Of a DNA stretch of 64,000 bases, positions 1 through 9,725 are shown one piece after another. The stretch spans positions 1 through 64,000 of the forward strand of contig CAWISK010000010.1 in assembly GCA_963838805.1 (NCBI GenBank), given 5' to 3'. Every line of letters begins with the position of its first letter. Within the stretch, counting starts at the first letter, position 1. A model generated the notes under the pieces. That model saw only the letters and a program-made list of their open reading frames with translations, did no database searches and was not told the origin of the DNA. Source of the DNA: CAVRQM01 sp963838805 (GTDB lineage: Bacteria; Pseudomonadota; Alphaproteobacteria; Acetobacterales; Acetobacteraceae). Both the position numbers and the translations under genes were made by a program.

Positions 1-976
1 GCAACTTCGCCAAGACCGGCAGCACCGATGTTGCGGGCGCCACGCGGCAGATCGACATGTGCCTCGATGCCGGGGTCAATTTGCTCGATACGGCCGACGT
101 CTATTCGACCGGCGCCTCGGAGGAGATCCTGGGCGAAGTCCTGCGCGGTCGCCGCCACCGCACGCTGGTCGCGACCAAGGCCCGGTTCCGCATGGGCGAG
201 GGACCGAACCAGGTGGGGCTGTCGCGCCACCATCTGATCGCCGCCTGCCACGCCAGCCTGAAGCGCCTCGGCATCGACCATATCGACCTCTACCAGTTGC
301 ACGAATGGGACGGTCTCACGCCGCTCGAGGAGACGCTGGAGGCGCTCGATACGCTCGTGCGCCACGGCCATGTCCGCTACGTGGGCGCATCCAACTATTC
401 CGGGTGGCATCTGATGAAGGCGCTCGCGGTGCAGGATCGCGAGGGTATGTGCGGCTCGTCAGCCAGCAGATCCACTACACCTTGCAGGCGCGCGAGGCCG
501 AGTACGAGCTGGTGCCGATCTCGCTCGATCAGGGTCTCGGCATCCTGGTCTGGAGTCCGCTGGCCGGCGGCCTGCTCTCCGGCAAGTTCCGCCGCGGGCA
601 AAAGGGGCCGGAGGGCTCGCGCGCGCTGTCCGACTGGGGCGAACCGCCGATCCGACATCAGGAGAGCCTGTATGACATCGTCGAGGTGCTGGTGGAAATC
701 GCCGACGCGCGCGGCTGCTCGGCGGCGCAGGTGGCGCTCGCCTGGCTGCTCGGCCGCCCAGCCGTCACCTCGCTCGTGATCGGCGCGCGCACCGAGGAGC
801 AGCTGGCTGACAATCTGAAGGCGGCCGAGCTGGAACTGTCGGCCGAGGAGCGGGCAAAGCTCGACGCGGTCAGCGCGCCGCCATTGCTCTATCCCTACTG
901 GCACCAGGTGCGCACCGCTTCGGACCGGCTGAGTGCGGCCGATCTGTCGCTGCTCGGCCCGCACGTGAAGCGGTAG
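1..976 (+). CDS. Aldo/keto reductase, 5' end cut by window edge, one frameshift
   Basis: A TIM-barrel NAD(P)H-dependent oxidoreductase that reduces aldehydes or ketones in the cytosol. The AKR catalytic tetrad is visible: Asp and Tyr in DTADVYSTG, Lys in ATKAR and His in YQLHEWD. The conserved GASNYSGW strand and the C-terminal cofactor-binding stretch SLVIGARTEEQL follow. Reading begins in frame 3 upstream of base 1, so the true start is missing. At about 442-449 the frame moves from +3 to +2 and stays open to the TAG ending at 976. One G appears to be missing: GAG GGG TAT would restore REGYVRLVSQ. Both halves align with the family, so a sequencing indel is as likely as a pseudogene. The substrate cannot be told from sequence. 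Confidence 0.85.
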   Translation, partial: QLRQDRQHRCCGRHAADRHVPRCRGQFARYGRRLFDRRLGGDPGRSPARSPPPHAGRDQGPVPHGRGTEPGGAVAPPSDRRLPRQPEAPRHRPYRPLPVARMGRSHAARGDAGGARYARAPRPCPLRGRIQLFRVASDEGARGAGSRGYVRLVSQQIHYTLQAREAEYELVPISLDQGLGILVWSPLAGGLLSGKFRRGQKGPEGSRALSDWGEPPIRHQESLYDIVEVLVEIADARGCSAAQVALAWLLGRPAVTSLVIGARTEEQLADNLKAAELELSAEERAKLDAVSAPPLLYPYWHQVRTASDRLSAADLSLLGPHVKR

Positions 977-995
977 GCGCGAGCCGCCCGCGTGA

Positions 996-1535
996 TCAGC
1001 CACCGACCAGCTTGGCGACGAGTGCCGCGAACTGATCCATGTAGGCCGTCAGAAACAGGCGCGTGGCCTCGACGGCGATATTTCCGTCAGCGTCAAGCAG
1101 GTCGGGCCTGAAGGAGATGTAGCCCTCGCCGCCCATGACCGTCGCCCCGAGAATGCCGAGAATTTGGCGCAGATGCTGTTGGCCCACGGCCGCACCGATG
1201 GCACCGGGCGAGGTGCCGGTGATGGCTGCCGGCTTGCCTCTCCATACGTTCTGATCCAACCGGCTTTGAACCCCAATCGATGGCGTTCTTCAGAACGGCC
1301 GGGATCGAGCGGTTATGCTCCGGGGTGAGAACAAGCAGCGCATCCGTCGATGCGACTTCAGCGGTGAACCGCCGGACGCTGGCCGGCCTGTCGCTTTCAA
1401 GATCCGGTCGAGGTCGGAAGGTCATCGAGCTGGACCCAGCCATACTCGAAGCCGGAGGGACCGAACCGGGTCAACGCCATCGCCAGCATGCGATTGAACG
1501 ATGCGGCGATTGCTGCCGACGATCACGGCGATCAA
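996..1535 (-). pseudogene. NADPH-dependent FMN reductase, broken by three frameshifts
   Basis: This is a flavodoxin-like NAD(P)H:FMN/quinone reductase of about 180 residues (YieF/ChrR type). Four blocks in changing frames join into one protein. They are LIAVIVGSNRR, then SFNRMLAMALTRFGPSGFEY, then a block holding LVLTPEHNRSIPAVLKNAID, then NVWRGKPAAITGTSPGAIGA to the stop at 996. Shifts fall near 1505, 1405 and 1250. The phosphate-binding GS-x-R-x-x-S-x-N motif is split by the first shift. The probable start is a TTG at 1535 without a clear ribosome binding site. Three lesions in 540 bases are more than in neighbouring genes, so real decay is plausible here. Confidence 0.75.
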
Positions 1536-1727
1536 GGAGAGGGGCGTTGCTCTCAGTACGGGCCTGATATCTGTGCAACCAGCGGCGATGCCCGCAGAGC
1601 CAAGTCGAGCAGCGCATCCAAGCGGTCGACCAGTCCGTAACGCAAATGGCGGCCCGGACGAATGGCAAGCCCGATCCCAGGATCGGATTGGCCGCAACCC
1701 CGTCCCCGACCTTTACGTTGCGCACGA

Positions 1728-3704
1728 ATGGCTGATCATCGGCGCCGCATCTGGCCCATCGTCGTGGGCCTGATTGTCCTGGCCATCGTCCTGCTGGTGG
1801 CGCTCTGGGACTGGGACTGGTTCCGCCCCTGGGTCGAGGCGCGCGCCTCGGCCGTGCTCGGGCGCCGGGTCACGATGTCGCACCTGTCGGTGCGCCTGGG
1901 CTGGCATCCGGTCGTCGTTGCCGACGACGTGACCATCGCCAATCCGGACGGGTTTTCCGACACCCCCTATTTCGCCCATATCGACCGCCTGACCGTCACC
2001 GCCGACGCACGCGCCTGGCTGCACGGCCGCCATATCGTGCTGACGCGCATCGCCCTGCGGCATCCGGACGTCAACGCCATCCAGCACGAAGACGGCCGCG
2101 CCAACTGGACCCTGTCGCTCAATGGCCCGAGCACGACGCAGATCGGCGATGTGGTCATCACCGATGGCAAGGCTCATGTCGTGGTCCCCCGGCTGCACGC
2201 CGATCTCGGCCTCTCGATCCATACCGAGGAACCGTCGGCCGGCCAGCCAGCCCGGCTTCTCGTCGATGCGGACGGCACCTATGCCAGGCAGCGGATCACC
2301 GGCCATGCCACGGGCGGCGCCGTGCTGACGCTGCGCGACGCCACCCACCCGTACCCGATCGACGCCGCATTCGAGAATGGACCGACCAAGGTGACGCTGA
2401 CCGGCACGGTGCAGGATCCGCTGCATCTGGCCGGCACCGATCTGAAACTGCACCTCTCCGGGCCGGACATGGCGCTGCTTTACCCGTTGACCGCCATCCC
2501 GGTCCCGGCGACGCCGCCCTACGACATCACCGGACAGCTCGCCTATGCCGATCGCAAGATCCGTTTCAGCGATTTCCGCGGCCGGTTCGGCTCATCGGAT
2601 GTCGAGGGCACGATCGCCGTCGATCCGACCGCCCAGCCGCGCCCGGCGGTCGATGCCGATCTCGCCTCGCGGCACGTCGATCTCGCCGATCTGGGCGGCT
2701 TCATCGGCTCGCAGCCGGGCCGGCTCGGCACGCCCGGGCAGACCCCGTCGCAGCGCCGTGCCGTGGCGCGTGCCGAGGCCAGCCCGCAATTACTGCCCAC
2801 CGTGCCGCTCAGCCTGCCGAAGCTGAAATCCGTGGACGTGCATCTGCGCTACCGCGGCGACCACATCGAAGGCCGCTCGGTGCCGTTCGACACCATCGCG
2901 ACGACACTCGACATCGTGGACGGCCAGATCACCGTGCATCCGCTGACGGTGGGAATCGGGCACGGGGACATGGTGGGCAACATCGACCTCCAGCCAGTGG
3001 AGCATGACGAGTTCCGTACCAGGGCGCACGTGACGTTCGAACGCCTGGACGTGGCCCGGATGCTGGCCGCCACGCATCTCGTGCAGGGTTCCGGGCTGCT
3101 GGGCGGAGAGGCCGATCTCCAGTCCACCGGCAACTCCGTCTCGAGCCTGGTCGGGCGCGGCGACGGCCAGCTCAGGCTGCTGCTGGCCGGCGGCAACGTC
3201 TCGGCGCTGGTGATCGACCTGTCCGGGCTCGAACTCGGCAAGGCCCTGCTCGCGGCACTCGGGATGCCGACGCGCACCCGGCTGCAATGCCTGGCCGTGA
3301 ACATGGCGCTGCGCGACGGGGTGCTGCAGACCAGCACCTTCGTCATCGACACCAACGAGGCGGACGTGTTGGCGCATGGCAGCATCGATCTCGCGCACGA
3401 ACGCCTCGATCTCGAGGTCCGCACGCTGTCGCGGCATTTCGCGGTGGGCTCGCTGCCGACGCCGATCCGGATCGGCGGCACGTTCAAGAATCCCTCCATC
3501 GCTCCGGAGGCCGGGCCGCTCGCCGCGCGGGCCGGCGCCGCCGTCGGCCTGGGCGTGCTGTTGACGCCACTCGGCGCGCTGCTGCCGACGGTCCAGTTCG
3601 GCACCGGGCGCGAGAACCTGAACCGGTGCGAGGCGGCCGTGCATGGCGACGAACGGACTTTGTCGCGCGCCGCCGTGCCGCCGCGCGCGCCCACCAGGCG
3701 TTGA
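1728..3704 (+). CDS. AsmA family protein
   Basis: A 658-residue AsmA-type protein. A short basic N-terminus is followed by one membrane segment at residues 8-27 (IWPIVVGLIVLAIVLLVALW) and a long periplasmic beta-rich region. The AsmA signature near the N-terminus is VTMSHLSVRLGWHPVVVADD and the conserved C-terminal part ends near residue 630. Proteins of this family are inner-membrane-anchored bridge-like proteins linked to outer-membrane biogenesis and lipid transport. The ATG at 1728 is chosen because it places the basic MADHRRR just before the membrane helix; the frame remains open upstream but that part is not protein-like. It is convergent with the hybrid kinase that follows. The exact role is inferred from family only. 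Confidence 0.8.
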   Translation: MADHRRRIWPIVVGLIVLAIVLLVALWDWDWFRPWVEARASAVLGRRVTMSHLSVRLGWHPVVVADDVTIANPDGFSDTPYFAHIDRLTVTADARAWLHGRHIVLTRIALRHPDVNAIQHEDGRANWTLSLNGPSTTQIGDVVITDGKAHVVVPRLHADLGLSIHTEEPSAGQPARLLVDADGTYARQRITGHATGGAVLTLRDATHPYPIDAAFENGPTKVTLTGTVQDPLHLAGTDLKLHLSGPDMALLYPLTAIPVPATPPYDITGQLAYADRKIRFSDFRGRFGSSDVEGTIAVDPTAQPRPAVDADLASRHVDLADLGGFIGSQPGRLGTPGQTPSQRRAVARAEASPQLLPTVPLSLPKLKSVDVHLRYRGDHIEGRSVPFDTIATTLDIVDGQITVHPLTVGIGHGDMVGNIDLQPVEHDEFRTRAHVTFERLDVARMLAATHLVQGSGLLGGEADLQSTGNSVSSLVGRGDGQLRLLLAGGNVSALVIDLSGLELGKALLAALGMPTRTRLQCLAVNMALRDGVLQTSTFVIDTNEADVLAHGSIDLAHERLDLEVRTLSRHFAVGSLPTPIRIGGTFKNPSIAPEAGPLAARAGAAVGLGVLLTPLGALLPTVQFGTGRENLNRCEAAVHGDERTLSRAAVPPRAPTRR

Positions 3705-3820
3705 CTTGCTTCCTGGCGTGCCCCGGGTAACGCTCGACCCGGCACTCGCGCTCGCCTGTTCGTGGTGCGATCTGCGCGACAATCGGCGGCCGAGGGGCTT
3801 TCGGAGGCCCCGGCGACAGT

Positions 3821-6007
3821 TCAGTCCGCGGGAGCCGCGACACCCCGTAGCAGCGCCGCCGCGCGCTCCGCGAGCCGGGCGGCGGAAGCCGGCTTGCGCA
3901 TCACGCTGAACGAGGCGTCGGGCGTTCCTTCGATTGCCGGCGCGCCGGCATGACCGGCCAAACCCCGTGAGCAGGATCGCCGGCAAACCCGGCCGGCGCT
4001 GCCGCACCTCCCTGATCAGCGCCAGGCCGTCCATGCCCGGCATGGTGAGATCGGAGACCAGCAGGTCCACCGCTGCACCCGCATCGAGCCAAGCCAGCGC
4101 CGCCGCGGCACCCGGCACTTCGGCGACGGTGTAGCCATGCTCGCCGGAGTTCGGCTGCCAGCACGGCGCGCACCAGGGTGTTGTCGTCCACAAGAAGCAC
4201 GCGGGCGCCGCCATTGCACTTCGCCTCCGCCGCCGACGCGTCAGCCGTGCGGTCGGGATGGCGCGCCACCTGACCGTCCGCGGCGGGCAGCCAGACGGTG
4301 ACTGTCGTCCCGCGCCCCTCCTCGCTCGTGATCGCCATGCCGCCGCCCGATTGCGCGGCGAAGCCTCGCGCCATCGCCAGCCCCATCCCGGTACCCTCGC
4401 CCATCGGCTTGGTCGTGAAGAACGGCTCGGCAGCGCGGGCCAGCAGCGCGGCACTCATTCCGGTGCCTCCGTCCGCGACCGAGATCCGGACATAGGGTCC
4501 CGGTGACAGACCCGCTTCATGCTCGCCACCGTCGGCGACCCGCTCGTTCGCAGCGGACAGAGTGACGCTCCCGCCGCCAGGCATGGCGTCACGCGCGTTC
4601 GTCGCAAGATTGATCAGCATCGTCTCGAGTTGCGACTTGTCCGCGAGCAGGACCGTCGCCTCGCTCGCGAGCTCCACACGAACCGAGATCCGGGAGCCCA
4701 ACGTATGCGCCAGCACCTCCCTTAGCCCGTCCAACAGCATCGCGGCATCCACCGGCTCGGCCTGCAACTCGCCATGCCGGGCAAAGCCCAGCAGGCGCTG
4801 CGTGACCGAGGCTCCGCGCTCGGTCGCCTCGGCCACCATGCCGGCCAGGCGCCGAACGGTTCCGGCGTCGTCCGCACGCCGTTCCATCAGCCGCACCCCG
4901 CCGGAGACCGCCTGGAGGACATTGTTGAAGTCGTGGGCGATCCCTCCGGCCAATTGGCCCAGCGCCTCCATGCGCTGCGCCTGTGCCAGCCGCGCCTGCG
5001 CCGCCTCGCGCGCAGCGACCTCCTGGCGCACCCGCCATTCCAACTCCTCGTTCAGTCGATGCAGCCGTTCCTGGCTGCGGCTCAGCGCCGCCTCGACCCG
5101 CCCGCGCTCCACGGCGATCGCGGCAGTGCGCCTGACAACGTCCACCCATCGCAGGTCGGACGGTGTCGGATCGCAGGGACGACGATAATAGTTGGCGAAG
5201 GTGCCGAGCACCTCGCCGTCCGCGCTGACGATGGGCGTGGACCACGCGGCGCGCAGACCATACGGTGCGACGAACTCGGCAAAGGCGGACCATCGCGGAT
5301 CGGCGCCGAGATCGGGCACGACCACCGTCTCGCGGCGCGCGACCGCATGGCAGCAGACGCCCAGAGCCGAGCTGACCGCGACGCCCTCGACCGCCGCGTT
5401 GAACTGCTCCGGCAGGCTGGAGCCAATGCCGCGCCGAAAATGCGTGCCCGCTTCGTTCAGCAGGCAGAATTGAGCCGAGCATCCCGCTGGCGGCGTGCCG
5501 TTCCGCCATGTGGATGAGAAACCCGAGCACGTCGTCCACGGGCTCGCCCTCGGCGAGCATTTGCAATGCCTCCTTCTGGCAGCCCGCGAGTGCTTCGGCC
5601 TGCTTGCGCTCGCTGATGTCGACCAGCATGTTCACCGCGCCGACAAGCGTTCCCGAGTCGTTGCGCAGCGGTGTCGGATGGGCCATCAGCGGCACGCGCG
5701 TGCCATCGGGCCGCTCGGCCACGATCTCCGCTCCCTTGATGGCGCGGTTCTCGCGCAGCGTCACGGCCATCGGGCACTGATCGTGCGGCAGCGGCGTTCC
5801 GTCGGCATGGTACAGCCGCCAGGTCACGCACCATTGGTCGCGCCCAAGCTCCGGCCTGCGGCCCGCGAGATCGATGGCGGCCTGATTGCAATAGGTGACG
5901 CGGCCGGCCGCGTCGGTGGTGTAGATGGCGGCGGGCAGAGCCCCCAGGAAATCGCGGAACTGCTTCTGTCCGAGCAGCGATGCAGGCCTCGTCCGATGAC
6001 GAGCCAT
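3821..6007 (-). CDS. PAS-GAF hybrid sensor histidine kinase with C-terminal receiver, three frameshifts
   Basis: Reassembled, this is about 728 residues: a PAS domain (AIYTTDAAGRVTYCNQAAID), a GAF domain (LLNEAGTHFRRGI and later TFANYYRRP), a HisKA helix with GGIAHDFNNVLQ carrying the phospho-acceptor His, an HATPase domain (N box NLATNARDAMPGG, then GEGTGMGLAM) and a receiver domain (LLVDDNTLVR, phospho-acceptor Asp in LVSDLTMPGMDG). The frame changes near 5471 (in GAF), 4149 (in the receiver) and 3955 (last 40 residues). The start at 6007 is an ATG preceded by GGGAACGG. It is an orphan cytosolic kinase, downstream of and co-directional with rsmI. The frame changes look like single-base indels because every domain is complete. 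Confidence 0.8.
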
Positions 6008-6116
6008 CCGTTCCCGAACCGTCCGGCCCGCCCAGGGCGTGCGGCATGTTGACCTCTCCCGCCGGCGATAGCGCCCGCCGGGCAATCTGCGTAAGCCAGT
6101 CGGGCGGAGTCCCGCT

Positions 6117-7061
6117 TCACGATGCGGGGAGGGTCGCATGTCGTTTTCGTGGTCCGGAACCGCCCAGCAGCAACGCCCGTGCATAGACCTGCCGGCGCGG
6201 CAGGCCGGTGCTCGCCGTGACGTCGGCCACGGCCTCCTTGATGCTGCGCCCCGCCGCCAGTGCCGCGCTCAGCGCCGCATCCACCGACTCCTCGTCTGCG
6301 GCCTCGTCTCCCGCCGGTCCCACCACCAGAGTCACTTCGCCGCGTGCAGCGTGCTGGGCGTAATGCGCCGCCAGGGCCGAGAGCGCATCGCGGCGCACCT
6401 CCTCGAAGCGCTTGGTCAGCTCGCGCGCCACCGCCGCCGGTCGGTCGCCCAGAACGGCGAGCAGATCGTCCAGCATCTCGGCCAGCCGGTGCGGCGCCTC
6501 GTGCCAGATCAGGGTGGCGCGCAGCCCGGCCCGCTCGGCCGCGCGCAGCGTCGCGAAAGCCGCCCGCCGGGCCGCCGCGCGCGGCGGCGGGAAGCCCGCG
6601 AACAGATAGGGATAGGGGGGCAGGCCGGACAGCACCAGCGCCAGGGTGGCCGCATTCGCCCCCGGCAGACCGCTCACGCGCAGCCCGGCGGCGATGGCCG
6701 CGCGCACCAGCCGATAGCCGGGATCGGACAGCAGCGGCATCCCGGCATCGGAGACCAGGGCCACGCGCCGGCCGTCGCGCAAGGCCGCCAGCACCGTGCC
6801 GGTGCGCGCATCCTCGTTGTGCTCGTGCAGCGGCGACAGCCTGGCACTGATTCCGAACGCCGAAAGCAGCCGGGCGGTCACGCGCGAATCCTCGCATAGC
6901 ACCAGATCCGCTGTCCGCAAGGCGGCCAATGCCCGTTCCGTGACATCTCCAAGGTTGCCGATCGGCGTCGGAACCAGCACAAGACCGGGGGGCGTGCCGT
7001 GCTCGGCCGCCGCATCACCGGAGGAGGCGTCGGGTGTCACATCGGATGCTGCGTCGGACAT
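6117..7061 (-). CDS. rsmI: 16S rRNA (cytidine(1402)-2'-O)-methyltransferase RsmI
   Basis: RsmI methylates the ribose of C1402 in the 16S rRNA decoding centre, using S-adenosylmethionine. The tetrapyrrole-methylase fold is clear: LVLVPTPIGNLGDVTERALA at the start, LCEDSRVTARLL, the Gly-rich VSDAGMPLLSDPGYRLV, and the FAGFPP and ARELTKRFEEV motifs. Length is 314 residues including a 20-residue acidic/Ala N-terminal extension. The ATG at 7061 sits inside the divergently read lipoprotein gene that begins at 7034, a 28-bp head-to-head overlap. In related bacteria this divergent pair (PBP activator/rsmI) is common, usually with yraN after rsmI; here yraN is absent and the hybrid kinase follows. Confidence 0.93.
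   Translation of the reverse strand: MSDAASDVTPDASSGDAAAEHGTPPGLVLVPTPIGNLGDVTERALAALRTADLVLCEDSRVTARLLSAFGISARLSPLHEHNEDARTGTVLAALRDGRRVALVSDAGMPLLSDPGYRLVRAAIAAGLRVSGLPGANAATLALVLSGLPPYPYLFAGFPPPRAAARRAAFATLRAAERAGLRATLIWHEAPHRLAEMLDDLLAVLGDRPAAVARELTKRFEEVRRDALSALAAHYAQHAARGEVTLVVGPAGDEAADEESVDAALSAALAAGRSIKEAVADVTASTGLPRRQVYARALLLGGSGPRKRHATLPAS
7020..7027 (+). promoter_or_regulatory. Strong Shine-Dalgarno site fixing the GTG start at 7034
   Basis: GGAGGAGG lies six bases before GTG at 7034. This decides that start over the in-frame ATG at 7046, which has no comparable site. Confidence 0.7.
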
Positions 7062-8332
7062 GGCTGACCTCGGTCGCGAGTGGCTGTGCCGCGGTGTCGC
7101 TTTCGCTGCTGTTGGCTGCCTGCGAAATGGGCCAGCCCTCCACCTATGCCGGCTACGGCCAGCCGTCGATCCCCGGCCAGGCCGGCGCACCCCTCTCGAC
7201 CGCCGTGCCGGCCGGGCGCGGCATCGCGATGCTGGCACCGCTCACCGGCCCCAATGCCGAACGCGGCGACGCGCTGGTCAAGGCGGCGCAGCTCGCCCTG
7301 TCCCTGCACCCGGGCGCCCCCGCGCTCGACGTGCATGACACGGGCGGGACGCCCGAGGGCGCGGCGCAGGCGGCGCAGGCGGCGATTGCCGCAGGGGCCG
7401 GAATCATTCTCGGGCCGCTGACCGCGCCCGAAACCGCCGCGGCCGCGGGGCCGGCAAAGGCCGCCGGCGTGCCGATCCTGGCCTTCACCACGGACCCGGC
7501 ACAGGCGCGGCCGGGCGTTTGGGTGCTGGGACTGACGCCGGGGCAGCAGGTGCGGCGATTGGTGGGTGCCGTCACCGAAGCCGGCAAGAACCGCTTCGCG
7601 GCCCTGCTGCCGCAGACCGAATTCGGGCAGGCGATGTCCCAGGCGCTGACCCGGGCCGCCGCCGATGCCGGCGCAGGCGCGCCCGACATCCAGTTTCACG
7701 GCGCGGGCGACGCGGCGATCGCGCAGTCCATGCGCGACATCTCCGACTATGCCGGCCGGCGCGGACCGCTCGATACACAGATCAAGGCGGCCCGCGCCCA
7801 GCACGACGCGGCAGGGCGCGCGCGCGCCCTCGAATTGTCGCGCCAGGGCGTGCCGCCGGCGCCGTTCGACGCGCTGCTGCTGGCGGATACCGGGCCGCAA
7901 CTCGCATGGCTGTCCACCTTCATTCCGTATTACGACGTAGGGCCGCCCGGCGTGCGCGTCCTGGGGCCGGCGCTGTGGGCCAATCCGGGCGCGCGGGCCG
8001 GCGCCGGGCTGGATGGGGCCTGGTATGCCGCCCCCGATCCCGCGGCGCGTGCCAGCTTCGAACAGGCCTATTCCGCGAAATACGGCGCCCCGCCGCCCGG
8101 TCTGTCGGATTTCGCCTTCGATGCCGCCGCCATCGCCGGCACGTTGGCGCAGTCGGGCGGTTTCTCGGAATCCGCCCTGGCCCGTCCGGACGGCTTCTCG
8201 GGCGTGGACGGAATGCTGGCGCTCAGTGCGGATGGAACGGTCCGCCGGGGCCTCGCGGTGTTCGAGATCCACGGATCCGGCGCCAGCATCGTGGCGCCCG
8301 CGCCCCTGAGCCTCTCGGCACCCGGTATCTGA
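7034..8332 (+). CDS. Penicillin-binding protein activator lipoprotein (LpoA/YraM-like)
   Basis: A 432-residue periplasmic lipoprotein with a type 1 periplasmic-binding fold. The N-terminus has a basic stretch, a hydrophobic core and the lipobox LLAAC, so the mature protein starts at Cys29 and is lipid-anchored. The binding-fold signature IAMLAPLTGPNAERGDALVKA follows, then GIILGPLTAPETAAAAG. Family members stimulate class A penicillin-binding proteins from the outer membrane; in alphaproteobacteria this role is inferred from homology. It lies head to head with rsmI, overlapping it by 28 bp, and a histidine kinase starts about 30 bp downstream on the same strand. The GTG start is supported by a strong ribosome binding site. 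Confidence 0.82.
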   Translation: MSHRMLRRTWLTSVASGCAAVSLSLLLAACEMGQPSTYAGYGQPSIPGQAGAPLSTAVPAGRGIAMLAPLTGPNAERGDALVKAAQLALSLHPGAPALDVHDTGGTPEGAAQAAQAAIAAGAGIILGPLTAPETAAAAGPAKAAGVPILAFTTDPAQARPGVWVLGLTPGQQVRRLVGAVTEAGKNRFAALLPQTEFGQAMSQALTRAAADAGAGAPDIQFHGAGDAAIAQSMRDISDYAGRRGPLDTQIKAARAQHDAAGRARALELSRQGVPPAPFDALLLADTGPQLAWLSTFIPYYDVGPPGVRVLGPALWANPGARAGAGLDGAWYAAPDPAARASFEQAYSAKYGAPPPGLSDFAFDAAAIAGTLAQSGGFSESALARPDGFSGVDGMLALSADGTVRRGLAVFEIHGSGASIVAPAPLSLSAPGI

Positions 8333-8364
8333 TCCCAGCGCCGCACGTGCGCCCCGGGCTGCTG

Positions 8365-9715
8365 ATGGGTGCTGCCGCGGCGATCGGCGGTGTGCCGATT
8401 GCGGCACTGATGCTGCTGGCCGCCCTCGGCCTGGCGCAACCCGTCCCGGCCCTGATCTCGGCGGCGGCGACCGTGGCGGCTTCCGCCGCCCTGGCGGCGA
8501 TCTGGTCCAGCGACATGCACGCGCTGACCCGCATTTTGCGCCACGCGGGCTTGGAGGGGGGTGCCGGCGCCGCCGACCGGCCGCGTCCGATGCTGAAGCC
8601 GCTCGAACGCCTGGCCGGCGGCATCGAGCGGCTGGCTCGCACCCTGGCCGATCGCGCCGATCAGGTTGGACGCCTGCTGCGCGCGAACGAGGCGATCGTC
8701 GAGCGTCTGCCCGACCTGCTGCTGATCCTGGGCTCGGACGGGGCGGTGCGCCGCGCCAACGCGGCCGCGCGTGCTGCCCTTCGGCGCCGATATGGCCGCC
8801 GTCATGCGCCATCCGGGGCTGCGCGCGGCAATCGAGCAGGCCTTCGCCAATCACGGCGCGCCGCACTCGGTCGAGCTGACCTTGCCGGTTCCGGTGCGGC
8901 GCGACGTGCAGGCGACGGTGCTGGTCATGGACCCGCCGCTGGCCGATGGCGGGCACGCGCTGGCCGTGCTGTCCGACCGCACCCGAGAGCGGGCTGTCGA
9001 GCGGATGCGCGCCGATTTCGTCGCCAACGCCAGTCACGAGCTGCGCACGCCGCTGGCCAGCCTGATCGGCTTCATCGACACGCTGCGTGGCCCCGCCGCG
9101 GACGATCCGCCGGCCCAGCTTCGCTTCCTCGGCATCATGTCCGAGCAGGCGCACCGGATGAACCGGCTGATCGACGATCTGCTCAGCCTGTCGCGCATCG
9201 AGCTCTCGGAACACCAGCCGCCCAGCGAGCGTGTGGCACTCCCCACGATCGTCGCACGGATCGTGGCCAGCTTCGAGCCGCAGGTGCGCGGCGGTCGCGT
9301 AACGCTGAAGCTCGACATGGCACCCGACTTGCCGGAGCTTGTTGCAGATTCCGACCAGTTGGAGCAGGTGCTCCAGAACCTGGTCGAGAACGGGGTGAAA
9401 TACGGCGGCACGGACTGCGTGGTGCGCGTCTCGCTGACGCGGGCAGGCCAGGGCGGCCGCTGGCCCGCGCGACCAGGGCTGGTCCTGGCGGTGAGCGACA
9501 ATGGTCCGGGCATCAGTCGCGAACACGTGCCGCGCCTGACAGAGCGGTTCTACCGCGTGGACAAGGGTCGCAGCCGCAATGCGGGCGGCACCGGCCTCGG
9601 CCTCGCGATCGTCAAGCACATCGTCAACCGCCATCGCGGCCAGTTGTTCATTGACAGCGAGGAAGGACGCGGCAGCACCTTCTCGGTCTGGCTGCCTCTG
9701 CCGCCGGAGCGATAG
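8365..9715 (+). CDS. PhoR-like membrane sensor histidine kinase, one frameshift
   Basis: About 450 residues. There are two N-terminal membrane helices, a linker, a PAS-like region (IVERLPDLLLILGSDGAVRRAN), a HisKA domain with FVANASHELRTPLASLIGF (phospho-acceptor His) and an HATPase domain (NLVENGVKYG, DNGPGISREHV, RNAGGTGLGLAIVKHIV). This architecture matches PhoR, the phosphate-limitation kinase. However, the usual pst/phoU/phoB partners are not adjacent, so the ligand assignment is tentative. The frame changes near 8770, between the PAS-like region and LPFGADMAAVMRHPGL; both sides are conserved. The start is uncertain: an ATG at 8365, or a GTG at 8347. pepN begins 10 bp after the stop. Confidence 0.8.
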
Positions 9716-9725
9716 AGAGGTTCCC

